From positions 11,955,805-12,019,804 of the forward strand of contig NC_092120.1 in assembly GCF_045679555.1 (NCBI RefSeq): DNA of 64,000 bases, in the 5' to 3' direction. The notes beneath the pieces are model-generated. The model was not told where the DNA came from. It worked only from the letters and a program-made list of their open reading frames with translations, and did not search any database. Origin of the DNA: Salvelinus alpinus (lineage: Eukaryota > Chordata > Actinopteri > Salmoniformes > Salmonidae). A program made the translations under genes and the position numbers. Positions 48,320 to 59,834 of the stretch are shown here, piece by piece (within the stretch, counting starts at the first letter, position 1; every line of letters begins with the position of its first letter).

Positions 48320-49499
48320 ATAAGTGATTCCATACGAAAACAGAACAAACAAAATACGATGATTTGGGGATTTTTGCAACATTTAATCCATAGAATGGTC
48401 CTTTGGTGGAAGGATTGTTAACATATATTTGACAGTTGTATCTAAAAGCATAATTGAGAAATACTGAATCAACTTTGCCATATTATGGCATTTTTGCCAT
48501 ACCCAGGCCTCCTTTAAGACTCCATAATGTTTCATCTGTAGATGCTAAAAAGCAAAAATTGGTGTCATATGAAACTTTAATGCTTGCTCTGTAATATGAG
48601 TAGTATTATGATTTCAATAACATTTTTGTACATTCATTTATGAATATTGAAAAATAGAAACATGAATATTGAAAATTATAAACATGAATATTGAAAAAAA
48701 TATGTATTTGGCAAATGTTTCAATATATTGTTGAACATAATATACTCTAGGGGCATATCAAAGTTCCAGAGTGGGATCTCTGCTAGTTTAATTTTGTGGC
48801 CCATTTTATATAGAGAAATTGGCACAGCAGGCAATGTAACCAATCACAGCCCTCCTTTTACTTGCATCATTGCACCTCATGCAAATCACCAGCAGAGGCC
48901 GACCATTTTGAATCCATTTTGGTAATGTTAACAAACTGGATCATAACTCTAAAAGTAGCATAGATCCCACTCTGGAACTTTGATATGCCCGTAGAGCAGG
49001 GGTGTCAAACTCATTCCATGGAGGGCCGAGTGTCTGCGGGTTTTTGGTTTTTCCTTTCAATTAAGGGAGTTCCTTATGTGGGAGGGCCGTAGAGTATTAT
49101 GTTCAACAATATAAAAAAAATGTGCCAAATCAAAAATGTTGTTTTTTCAATATTCATGTTTCTATTTTTCAACATTCATATAAAAATTGAAATGAAAATG
49201 CTACTCATATTACAGAGCAAGCGGTAACACTTCATATTACACCAATTTTCATCTTTGCAGCCCATACAGATTAAACATTATGGCGTATTTAAGGAGGCCT
49301 GAGTAATGCCAAAATGTAATAAATATGACAACTTTGATAAATTATTTCTCAATTATGCTTTTAGATACAAATGTCAAATATATGTCAACAATCATTCTTC
49401 CGAAGGACCATTCTATGGATTCAATCTTTTTTTTTTTTTTTTTTATCAGCAAAATTATGGCCTTTTTCCCCCCTGGTTTCGTATGGAATCACTCGTATG
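48320..49499. repeat. 1.2-kb palindrome (foldback element) with ~470-550-bp arms
   Basis: Left arm 48320-48788, right arm 48951-49499, spacer about 160 bases. Matching blocks: agtgattccatacgaaa / tttcgtatggaatcact, ccatagaatggtcctt / aaggaccattctatgg, ttgctctgtaatatgag / ctcatattacagagcaa, ggcatatcaaagttccagag / ctctggaactttgatatgcc. The right arm has a 90-bp insertion (48997-49086). Confidence 0.9.
48997..49086. mobile_element. short hAT-type fragment nested in the palindrome
   Basis: Starts caggggtgtcaaactcattc, the end of a common fish repeat, and is flanked by ccgtagag on both sides (48989-48996, 49087-49094). The expected complementary right end is absent. The other palindrome arm shows the uninterrupted site (cctagag). 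Confidence 0.6.
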
Positions 49500-49781
49500 T
49501 TTTTTCATTAGGGTAATAAGGGTTGGCTATTACCGCTCATGACTGCAGTAATTGGTGAAGGAATTGATATAACATGTTATAATAGAGCAGACAAAGGCCT
49601 TAGGTGATGCATGCTCGAAGGCTGCATCTAATACAAAGGGGTCCCTGGTGGTTTGGCACCGGCAGTCATACAGCATGTGGTCCTTGGGCAAAATGGATAA
49701 ACAAAGTTGCTCCTCGAGCATTGCAATAGTTGACAGTGCTTCAACTGAAATACAGTGTCGAGGGAGCTCCTTAGGTCCTCC

Positions 49782-49967
49782 TTAGACAATGCGGTAGTCA
49801 AACGTGTCCTTCTCTGTGTGGTCTGTCCAGTTGGAGGAGGGCATGCTGCGGTATGGGTCCAGCAGGATGCGGAAGCAGCGCACGATGAGCAAGGCCAGGG
49901 CGATGAAGAGGAGGAGAACAAAGACAAAGGCAGCCTTCCCCTCAGCCATCCTGGACCCCTCATCCAT
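49782..49967 (-). CDS. ctxn: cortexin family protein (ctxn), 61 aa
   Basis: Small single-pass membrane protein: MDEGSRMAEGKAAF, then one hydrophobic helix (FVFVLLLFIALALLIVRC) and the cortexin signature FRILLDPYRSMPSSNWTDH, ending DYRIV. Cortexins are about 80 aa in mammals and enriched in neurons; the N-terminus here is about 20 residues shorter. The helix resembles CTXN3 and the WTDH/DY end resembles CTXN1, so the paralogue is not fixed. I chose the ATG at 49967: the frame extends to a TTG at 50000, directly preceded by an in-frame TGA. An acceptor (ctttcactacag) precedes the exon at 50042. Confidence 0.85.
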   Translation of the reverse strand: MDEGSRMAEGKAAFVFVLLLFIALALLIVRCFRILLDPYRSMPSSNWTDHTEKDTFDYRIV

Positions 49968-50041
49968 TTCGTCACTGCTCCTCCTGCCTTCCTCAGACAA
50001 TCACTTACAGATGTGGGAAGATACTGGAGCACTGGTGGCAC
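49968..50041 (-). other. ctxn: 5' UTR part of the cortexin coding exon
   Basis: On the - strand ctttcactacag ends at 50042 and the exon continues gtgccaccagtgctcc to the ATG. A pyrimidine tract precedes the AG weakly. This implies an upstream non-coding exon. Confidence 0.45.
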
Positions 50042-50091
50042 CTGTAGTGAAAGCTAAACCAATCAAATATGAGTAAATGCATTGTATATAA

Positions 50092-52127
50092 TCAGTGGCG
50101 AGCCGTCATTCAGGGCAGGTGGGGTTTGCCTGTTTTGCATGTTATTTTGGCATTAATACGTGTCACATATCAGTTTGCAAACAATGTAAAATATATATAT
50201 TGAGTTAATAAAGTTGCATACAAACATGGTCTCTTTTTTGTTTTCTTGAGTAAGGCAGCTCAAAAAATGCAGGTGTTTCAGCCTAGCTTAGTGCTTTCTG
50301 TGGTGGTGGGGAAAGCCAGCAGAAAATACGGAGTGTTGCGCCATGATTTGCTCAGTGTTCTGTCACTCATGGGGACACTACGTCACCGCCAAGTCTAAGG
50401 GTAGACATTGGAAGTTCTAGCCCCTTGGGTGCTGCCATAGAGTTGAAGTGCCCATCCAAGAAGGCTCAAGGTCATTGGCCACAGATAAAATGATGTCAAA
50501 TCATGTTATACAGTAGCTTTGATTGGACTGATCATGTCAACATCATACTTTAAAAATCTTCGCTTGCAGTCATCATCATGAATGGGCCAGCAGGTAGCCT
50601 AGTGATTAGAGCGTTGAACTAGTAACTGAAAGGATGCAAGATCGAATCCCCGAGCTGACAAGGTAAAAATCTGTCGTTCTGCCCCTGAACAAGGCAGTTA
50701 ACCCACTGTTCCTAGGCCGTCATTGAAAATAAGAATTTGTTCATAACTGACTTGCCTAGTAAAATAAATAAATGAATCAAGTTGACACTCTACTGGCAAA
50801 TCCATTTTAATCCTTGTCATATGAAGAGAAATAATGAAGAAAAATTATAGATAAAACGCATCGGTGCTCATCGGCCAATGGACATAAACATTACACAACA
50901 AGTTGAACATCGCAAATTCAACAATGAGTGGTTTGGAAGGAATCAGTAGCTAACTGCAAGCATTGCAAAGCAATCATTAGCCTGCTATTCAGTGGTGTGG
51001 CTGTGGCTGTGTGGTTCCAAGTCTAAGATTAAGGGTCTCTTTTCCTAGTTTAAAATGATAAACATTCAACATTGGCCATGCTGTCAATGAAGCAAGATTT
51101 GTGCCGCGCTCAAAACAACTGTTAACTCGGAACTGCAAAATCTGACTTTAGTGAGTTCAAGACAACTGGGAACTCGGGAAAACGAGTTACGACTGGGAAA
51201 ATAAGTTTGGAACTTTCAACCAACTCGGAATTGTAAATCCGGAACTCGGGCCTCTTTCGAGTTCCGGCCTGAAGATCACTGACGTCATCATGATTCAAAC
51301 TTTTTTTTTCCGTTTCCATTTGTCTTGAAAGCATCCTAAATACAGAGAATGCCAAAGTTTGATGACAAAATTTGCCCACGAAAGACCGCCATGTTCCTGT
51401 TCAAGTGAGCACAGCACAACAAAGTGAGTCAAAAATGTCTTGTATGCTGCTGCATAAATGGTTTAATATCCCAGGGAGATAAAGTAACAAAGTAATAAAC
51501 TAAGTGTATGTTGTGTAGTAAGCTGTTAGTAGCCCATGTGCCTCACCCTAATAATTTTGCCTACTGTTCTGACTTGGTGGTAGTCTATAACTTTTTTTTG
51601 AGAAATGTAATCATTGAATATTGTAAGAGCTTTCATTGTCTGCTTATATGCCCCCTTCATTTATCCTACGGTTCTGACTTGGTGTACAGGGAGAACACTG
51701 TAAGAACGGCCCATGTTCTGAATTCGGTCTCTGTACATTTCAAAAGTGCTGAACAAATAGTTATATCGACTACGTCCGTCCTAGCTCGCTCATTAATGTC
51801 TTAATCGAAATTACGGATTGCCTCTGATCCGCTTGTCGACCCCCTTATGCCATAGATTGTACATCTCAATTGTCAGTAGAAACCACATTTGTTTAAGCAA
51901 ATCAGCCATATCAGTCATATCAGTCAGCCATATCAGTTTTTTAAAAAGGCAGCAAATGAGGCTGAATGAACTGTTTCGCTGCCAGACAAGGCTCCGCTGA
52001 TAGCCAGGTGTAGCAGTGGTATAGTGCAATTAATGTATATTTTAGTGTTGTGTAGTGGCTTTGCTGGCATGTATCCCACTTTGTTTTTTGCCCCACCAAG
52101 ATTTACATGCTAAAATCGCCACAATGC
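50092..52127. mobile_element. non-autonomous DNA transposon, ~2 kb
   Basis: Left end agtggcgagccgtcattcag; right end aagatttacatgctaaaatcgccac. The short inverted ends (gtggcga / tcgccac) and the interior (aactcgggaaaacgagttac) resemble an abundant salmonid element. No transposase frame. Lies in the presumed ctxn intron; carries a SINE at 50586. Confidence 0.55.
50586..50774 (+). mobile_element. tRNA-derived SINE
   Basis: A-box region tagcctagtgattagagcg, B-box region ggatgcaagatcgaatccc, body ctgcccctgaacaaggcagt and cctaggccgtcattgaaaat, tail aataaataaa. Confidence 0.85.
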
Positions 52128-53856
52128 TTTACAGTGGAAATAAAAATGTATTTTAGATTCTGTCTTGGTCTACTAATGTAGAGGCTAGGCAAGAATAGTA
52201 AATACTTGCAAGGGTAAAAAGTATTCTAACTACTGGCTTGCCTACATCAGAACACTGCAACATGGCCATGTAAAAGGACAAGCCAAGCGGGGGCAGCAAA
52301 CACAATGCCAGCAGAGTGTGTGGTAACACTCTTAAACTGGAGCAGGGTGGCTCCCTGTTGCTTTGAATGGTTCAGGCTCCAAGCAGCAGCATTGTGTAAG
52401 AGTGTTTTGCTCTCTTTCGACTGTGAGCTTTAAGAGGATCTTTTGGGCTGGATTTAGGCCTCATGGTTCTGTAAGCGTTAAGCGTTGTCACAGCGATTGA
52501 GAACGTCACCTGGGAGGGGATGACAGGCAAAGCCGGTGGTGTTATGTGATGGCTTATGGTGAGGAGAAAGACGAAAGAGCCCTTTATTCTAGACATATCT
52601 CTGCCAGTGACTCTCGGGAGAGAAGCCTTCAACCCTGCTTCTCTGTGATGGGCAGAGGATGAACATCCTGTAATCCATCACACTTAGGGCTCAAGAATGA
52701 TAGTTCACCCTGCTGACTTATAGTGTTGCCAGAGGAAAGTGACAGGTGATGTGGCAGTAAGCACAGCTGATGGAAAAGGAACCAAAATAAGTTTTTGTCC
52801 GTTTTACGGTAAAAAAAAAAAAATCAGTCTGATATAAATCGATATTAGTTAATACAATATACTTGTTGATGAATGTAAGCTAATATCCATTTCTTACCAC
52901 GATGAAATTAATAATTTAGACTACAAAAAAAAAACATGTTTAAGCAGTGCTTTTGATATAGGCTACCTCCTCCAGTTCTTTAATTCTGTCCCTTCAAGGT
53001 ACTATTGTTGAGCAATTAAGTCTAGCAACCGCATTTTACTCTGCTGATTGTTGTTAGGCAATATAAAATCAAGTCTCCTCGCATTTACTTGACCTTTTTG
53101 CATTGTCATTGCATTATGGAAGCCTCAGTTACACAAAGAATCAAGGAGGCAGTTGACACATTAAAGAATATGATTGTTCATGCCTATGTAGACATGGACA
53201 GAGTTGACTATAAAAGTGCCAAGAGAATGAGTTTTGTTTTAATTTATGATTTTATTCTACAGCTGACTTCTAGTGTCATTTTGTAGGGAGGGCTGTGAAC
53301 AGCATTCATTAAATATGTTTTTATTAGTCAAACTGGAGAGAATAATACTTTTATATGAGGGGTTCCATACGTTTTGTTACTGATTCTACAGTGTCGAGAA
53401 TGGATATTGTAGGCTATATCTCATAACAAACACATACTTGCCTGACTTCTACTGACTTCTGAAATAATGTAACAGAATGGCACGTGTTGCGCATTGACAA
53501 GCCACACCATTTTGATATTAGAAAACAGCTATTTTTAGAAAACAGGACACACCCTTAAATACATGTTTATTTTAAGATGTTTTGTAAGAGTTTATAGACT
53601 ATTACAATAACAATCGATATCAGAAAATATTCTATCAGTGCGACATTGGGAAATTAAAAGGAAAATTCAAGGCATTCTCTCGCCTGTGCGCAGGTGCCAA
53701 AATGATAATACAGAAAAATAGGCAAGTTTGTCTCTTTAATGTCACTCAATGAGCAGCATTGCATTTAAATGCTAAAATAAATTACCAAAACATTACTCAA
53801 AATAATTTATGTATTAGGCCTACTTTAGACTAGTGAGAAGATGGCGTGACGCTTAC
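52128..53856. other. intergenic / presumed ctxn intron, nothing identified
   Basis: AT-rich with short ORFs only; no recognised family. Confidence 0.5.
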
Positions 53857-53950
53857 CTGTTGTATCAGAAGAGCGCGGGAAATTCCGTCAGCGCGCGCAC
53901 CAAAGGCAATACATTTATGAATAGCGTAATATTTTTCAGTATTTTGCGAG
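53857..53950 (-). other. ctxn: candidate non-coding first exon of ctxn
   Basis: On the - strand gatacaacag is followed by the consensus donor gtaagcg, and the segment before it is CpG-rich (gcgcgcgctgacgg, ttcccgcgc), unlike its AT-rich surroundings. Distance to the cortexin exon 3.8 kb. The link is inferred. Confidence 0.3.
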
Positions 53951-54858
53951 AAAAACAATAACAAGCATTTTATCTAAACATACCCATTTTCATTCTCTTT
54001 CTTTCAAGCTGTTAATATTTCTGCCTGCTCATCCACCCAGAGCTTTTGTCGTCCCCCTCACTCACTCCCACCAAAGAGATGTAGTAGGCTATCTCGTCGC
54101 CAATGGCAACCTGTTGCCATAGTAATCCATCCGTACAGGTGTAAGTGCACGAGAGAAAGCAAGGTGTGGTTCTGTCTGTGTGTTTCATGACATAGCAAAT
54201 TGATACGCTTCTGTTTGAGACATATACGAATAACTGGTTCTTCCACAACCTCATTGTTAGATAATTATTGCAAAATGTGCAGAATATCACAATAAATAGA
54301 GATAACACATCGAAAATAATAAATTCTGGCATTTGATTTAAAACATTTTTTTTTACTTCGCTGGAAGAAACATGTAGAGAAACCTTGCACAGACTAGTAT
54401 TTTGGTTTTGACTCATATCCCATTCCCTGAGTCCCACCGATAGTCCAGGCTACCAAACTATTGCCTAATATCCGAATTATTTTTCATTAAAAAACAATGA
54501 TGACCATGCAAGTCATTTTCTTAATGGTCTGTGAGTAATAGGCTACAATAGACATACCTCAGTGGTAAAATGTGACTGAATTACTTGATTCATAAAATAA
54601 GCAGACCAATACTGTTTTGGGTCACAGAGAGTGGGTTATTTGTCCTCAGTGTTCGATGAACATGATTTGCTCTGAGCCAGACATCAAGCAGTTAGTATTC
54701 CACATTTAAGAATGACGGGTCAGACTGCTTGCAAAAACCTAATCCCCATTGTTGTTCACTAATCTGAAACTCACTGATGGGCCTGGCATACAAAGCACCA
54801 CAGAGCTCTCTGGTGGGTATTTTATGCATTGCAGTTCAAAGCACACAATGGAGACACT
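53951..54858. other. intergenic, nothing identified
   Basis: A 141-codon ORF on - (54012-54437) shows no known domain and has AT-rich composition like its flanks; not called. Confidence 0.5.
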
Positions 54859-55332
54859 CTGAATGTACAAAACAGGAACCGTTGCTCTTTACATGACATA
54901 TACTGACCAGGTGAATCCAGGTGAAAGCTATGATCCCCGATTGATGTCAACTATTAAATCCACTTCAATCAGTGTAGAGGAAGGGGACAGGTCAAAGAAG
55001 GATTTCTAAGCCTTGAGACAATTGAGACATGGATTGTGTATGTGTGCAATTCAGAGGGTGAATGGGCAAGACAAAAGATTGAAGTGCCTTTGAACGGGTT
55101 ATGGTAGCAGGTGCCAGGCGCACCGGTTTGAGTGTGTCAAGAACTGCAACACTGCAACAGTTTCCCGTGTGTATCAAGAATGGTCCACCGCCCAAAGGAC
55201 ATCCAGCCAACTTGACACAACTGTGGGAAACAGCCTCAATTCATGCCCCGATGAATTGAGGCTGTTCTGACTGCAAAAGGGGGTGCAACTCAATATTAGG
55301 AAGGTGTTCCTCATGTTTTGTACACTCGGTGT
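54859..55332. mobile_element. Tc1-like element (gtgtacaaaacatta family), copy 3
   Basis: Ends ctgaatgtacaaaacaggaa / catgttttgtacactcggtg, degenerate. Internal agaatggtccaccgcccaaa matches copies 1 and 2. Confidence 0.75.
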
Positions 55333-56008
55333 GTAAGAATATACTGTATAACCTGGTATTGAGCCTCAGGCGTTTAGTTACCGGACAGCGATGGGCCTAT
55401 ACCAGTGCTGCCATTGACTCAAAGGGAAGCTGAATCTATTATTATGCAAAAACAATACATGTATAGGCAAACAATAGTTTTTTATGTTTAAGTAAGAATC
55501 AAAGATGTACTCAATTGTTGATCCCTATGGAAGTTCCACACTTTGGGGATTTGTAGCCTCTGACTGTTTTTTGCTTTCTTTCCAATAGAGAACTGAAACA
55601 CAGTCTTTAATTACCTACCCTCCAATCAGTAGACATTCTCACTTCATGTTCTTTTCTGGAAATGAATTGAAATGAACACCGTTCATATCAAACACCATTT
55701 GCATAGTTCATTCAAGAAGCTATATACTCAAGAAGCTGGATACATTTGACCATAACACTTTAGTTCACACGCCAAAAACAAACCCATATGAATTTACATT
55801 TGAAAGAGGAGCATAAAAAATATATTTTACCCAGGTGGAAGGTGGTTGCAGAACAGATAAAAAATGTTCAAACATGCACTCAGGCCATCCCTTGATAGAT
55901 GCTTTTCATGTTGGCTACATAGCTTACAGAGCTTTAAGGTCAAATTTCTACTGAGAAATGAGTGGGCACATGTGCACACACACCCTCTCATGTGAAACAC
56001 ACCTCCAC

Positions 56009-56010
<2 letters not shown>
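55333..56010. other. intergenic, nothing identified
   Basis: No gene or recognised repeat. Confidence 0.5.

Positions 56011-56042
<32 letters not shown>
56011..56042. repeat. (CA)n microsatellite
   Basis: About 15 CA units immediately before the palindromic MITE at 56046. Confidence 0.95.
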
Positions 56043-56043
<1 letters not shown>

Positions 56044-56045
56044 GG

Positions 56046-56195
56046 CTGCAGAGGGGAGGACGGCTCATAATGTCTGGAATCGAGTGAATGGAATGGTATC
56101 ATGCACATGGAAACCATATTTTTGATGAGTTCAATAACATTCCATTTATTCCATTCCAGCTGTTACTATGAGCCCATCCTCCCCAATTACAGATT
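56046..56195. mobile_element. palindromic MITE (gtggaggctg family), copy 2
   Basis: gaggggaggacggctcataa pairs with tatgagcccatcctcccc; the inner ggaatcgagtgaatggaatgg pairs with ccatttattccattcc. Confidence 0.75.
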
Positions 56196-56874
56196 TTTAA
56201 AAATCCCTTTGGTGCAATTTTCACAAGTATGTGGTACATTTTTACAACTCTTAGTACAAAACAGGTCATCTATAAGGCAGTTGTTCAAAACTCTAAGCAC
56301 AAGCCTAGATTTAATCAGATCAAGCGTTAACCGGCGATAGCCGACACCCGCATAGCTGATATTTTGGCTGTGTCATAGCTGATGTTTTGGATGTGTCGGA
56401 GGTGTAACTGCATTGGAGCTGTCAAAATCTGTAAGCAACTGCTCTTGATCATTGTCACAAAGCCATAGGCCTAACCCTCGCGGCTGACAGCTGATTGAAC
56501 AACACACAAAATCATACAGTCACTTTTTCACCAAACTTAATCATTGTTTCAGAAATACATGTTTCACATTGCAATACATGTTCATATAAAGTAATTGCCT
56601 TTTACTTTTAATGCAATGCTCACATTACTTTTGATATGATATTACTTAATCCGAATGCTCTTTAATGATGATCACTTAAATGTTTGGTGAACCTATAGAT
56701 TTGACATGTAAACTGGTTTGTCTACTACAAATTTTGAGAACAACATAATGAAAATGTATGTCTATAAAGTAGAAACCTAAAAAGTATGATATATACTCCA
56801 ATTAACTATTAAAGGCTAAATGGTGACTTCAAAAAAGTTTATTGAAAAGATCAGAGATGTACTGTTCATAACAA

Positions 56875-56970
56875 ATCCAATCAAATGAAAAGTTTATTGG
56901 TTGCGTACACAGATTAGCAGATGTTACAGCAAGTGCAGCAAAATGTTTGTGTTTCTAGCTCCTACAGTGC
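56875..56970. mobile_element. LINE 3'-end-like fragment
   Basis: gtttattggttgcgtacaca, gcagatgttacagcaagtgc and tgtgtttctagctcctac resemble the 3' end of a salmonid LINE, from memory. Confidence 0.35.
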
Positions 56971-57020
56971 ATTAATACAATGTCAATTCGCAATAGAGCA
57001 CTGTATACTGTAATATAAGC

Positions 57021-57155
57021 CATTTACGTAGAATAAACTTTCATCCAAAGTGACAACAGTCCACACATTTTGGTATTTGACCCCAGTGGAAATCGAACCC
57101 ACAGCTCAGGTGTTGCTAATGCCATGCTCTTATGAACTGAGACACGTACAGGACC
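57021..57155 (-). mobile_element. tRNA-derived SINE (second type)
   Basis: On the - strand: A-box-like gtgtctcagttcataagagc, B-box-like gtgggttcgatttccac, then a body ending tttggatgaaagtttattct and tacgtaaatggc. Because it continues into a SINE body and has weak tRNA pairing, it is not a functional tRNA. Confidence 0.7.
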
Positions 57156-57554
57156 ACAACAATACATACGTACAATACTGTAAAATACAACACACGATTA
57201 CAATTCAGGTGGAAGATGTAGGACTTCCATCCCCATGAGCGTACCACTCTCCTTCAGGCCATGGATGATGAGGACACAATGATTTCAATCCAGACCAGTC
57301 AGGCTTGGATTAGCCATGCCAAAAGGTTTTTCCCCAAGTACTTTTACTGTGATGTTGATGAGAACCTATGAACCTATGGCCAAATGCTCAAGACATGCTT
57401 GATGCAATGGTGCCTGCTAAACATTGCTTCTTTAAATTGATAAAATTGTGAAAGATGTCTTGAATGGTGACATCTTTGATCACACATGGGATAGACATTT
57501 TGTAAATTTGATGTTCAGTTAATTTTAATGGGTAGTGTATTGAAAAACTGTCAT

Positions 57555-57917
57555 TGTCACACCCTAATCTGTTTTACCTATCTTTGTGATTGTCTCCACA
57601 CCCCCCCAGGTGTCACCCATCTTCCCCATTATCCTGTGTATTTACACCTGTGTTCTCCGTTTGTCTGTTGCCAGTTTGTTTTGTTTCATCAAGCCTACCA
57701 GCGTTTTTCCCTCTGCTCCTGTCTCTCGATTGTTCCTGATTCCTAGGTTTCCCGGTGTTGACCATTCAGCCTGCCTGCCATCCTGTACCTTTGCCCCACC
57801 TATCTGGATTACTGTCCTCTGCCTGCCTTTGACCCGTCTTTTGCTTGCCCCTGTTCTGTTAATAAACTGTTGTTACTTCGACGTTGTCTGCATCTGGGTC
57901 TTACCTGAAACGTGATA
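57555..57917 (+). mobile_element. solo LTR, probably Ty3/gypsy type
   Basis: Starts TGTCACACCC, ends AAACGTGATA, flanked by GTCAT on both sides (57550-57554, 57918-57922). Contains taataaactgttgttacttc, an AATAAA with downstream T/G-rich sequence as in LTR R regions. No internal genes nearby. Confidence 0.65.
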
Positions 57918-58136
57918 GTCATGTACTATAATCAACAAAAAAGCGAAGATATCAATATGTTTTGGTGATTAAACCAATGTACTCATTATATTTCACAGTA
58001 AACTTATATTCTGGATCAATGGTTGTGTGGTGAAAGATGTATACAAACTAAATGGATGCACAATGAAAGGTTTTGAATGTCAGACTGGCTGCGTAACAAG
58101 TGTTACCAGTGTGGAGTTTAGAAAATTCACCACATA

Positions 58137-59477
58137 CAGTGGCTTGCGAAAGTATTCACACCACTTTTCCTATTTTGTTGCCTTACAACCTGGAATTAAA
58201 ATAGATTTTGGGGGGGTTTGTATCATTTGATTTACACAACATGCCTACCACTTTGAAGATGCAAAATATTTTTTATTGTGAAGCAAGCAAGAAATAAGAA
58301 AAAAACTGAAAACTTGAGTGTGCATAACTATTCACCCCCCCAAAGTCAATACTTTGTAGAGCCACTTTTTGCAGCAATTACAGCTGCAAGTATCTTAGGC
58401 TTTGTCTCTATAAGCTTGGCACATCTAGCCACTGGGATTTTTGTCCATTCTTCAAGGCAAAACTGCTCCAGCTCCTTCAAGTTAGATGGGTTCCGCTGGT
58501 GTACAGCAATCTTTTAATCATACCACAGATTCTCAAATGTATTGAGGTCTGGGCTTTGACTAGGCCATTCCAAGACATTTAAATGTTTCCCATTAAACCA
58601 CTTGAGTGTTGCTTTAGCAGTATTGCTTAGGGTTATTGTCCTGCTGGAAGGTGAACCTCCGTCCCAGTCTCAAATCTCTGGAAGACTGAAACAGGTTTCC
58701 CTCAAGAATTTCCCTGTATTTAGCACCATCCATCATTCCTTCAATTCTGACCAGTTTACCCAGCTCTGTGGAGTGCACGGCTTAAAGTGGTCCTATGGAC
58801 AGATACTCCAACCTCCGCTGTGGAGCTTTGCAGCTCCTTCAGGGTTATCTTTGGTCTCTTTGTTGCCTCTGATTAATGCCCTCCTTGCCTGGTCCGTGAG
58901 TTTTGGTGGACAGCCCTCTCTTGGCAGGTTTGCTGTGGTGCCATATTCTTTCCATTTTTTTAAATAATGGATATAATGGTGCTCCGTGGGATGTTCAAAG
59001 GTTCTGATATGTTTTTATAACCCAACCCTGATCTGTACTTCTCCAAAACTGTCGCTGACCTGTTTGGAGTGCTCCTTGGTCTTCATAGTGCCGCTTGCTT
59101 GGTTGCAGACTCTGGGGCCTTTCAGAACAGGTGTATATATACTGAGATCATGTGACAGATTATGTGACACTTAGATTGCACACATGTGGACTTTATTTAA
59201 CTAATTATGTAACTTCTGAAGGTAATTGGTTGCACCAGATCTTATTTAGGGGCTTCATAGCAAAGGGGGTGAATACATATGCACGCACCACTTTTCAGTT
59301 TGAAATCATTTCAAATCTTTTGAAACAAGTTCTTTTTTTCATTTCACTTTACCAATTTGTACGATTTTGTGTATGTCCATTACATGAAATCCAAATAAAA
59401 ATCAATTTAAATTACAGGTTGTAATGCAATAAAATAGGAAAAACGCCAAGGGGGGTGAATATTTTTGCAAGGCACTG
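58137..59477 (-). mobile_element. Tc1-like element, near full length, degenerate
   Basis: TA on both sides; ends cagtggcttgcgaaagtatt and aatatttttgcaaggcactg. The interior corresponds to a transposase on the - strand with many stops and an internal deletion near 58760. Confidence 0.88.
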
Positions 59478-59549
59478 TACATGTGAAAATAGTACCAAAG
59501 TGCCAAAAAAAGGTGCCACCAACCTCCTGTGAGACACACAACTAACCTT

Positions 59550-59834
59550 GTGGGGACACACAATTCAGTCCCACTCTAAATCCTATTTTCCCTAACCCCT
59601 AACCCTAGCTGTAACCTTAACCCAAAAACCTAACCTTAACCCTAATTCCAACCTTAACCCTAAACCCCCAGAAGTAACATTTGACCTTGTGGGGACTAAC
59701 AAAATGTCCCCAGTTGGTCAAATGTTTGTTTGTTTACTATTTTTGTATAATTAAACACATCCACACACACTATTGTACAACTAATCTTGTGGGGACACAC
59801 AATTCAGTCCCAATCAAAATCCTATTTTCCCTAA
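59550..59834. repeat. cttgtggggac repeat, one copy plus start of a second
   Basis: aaccttgtggggacacacaa ... gaccttgtggggactaacaa at 59550-59735 encloses degenerate taaccctaacc runs; a second aatcttgtggggacacacaa begins near 59777 and runs into the satellite. Confidence 0.75.

Noticed and set aside
54012-54437. 141-codon ORF on -
   Set aside because: No recognisable domain, AT-rich like its surroundings, and no splice or promoter context.
57062-57152. tRNA gene on the - strand
   Set aside because: A and B boxes are visible, but the sequence continues as a SINE body and the acceptor arms do not pair well.
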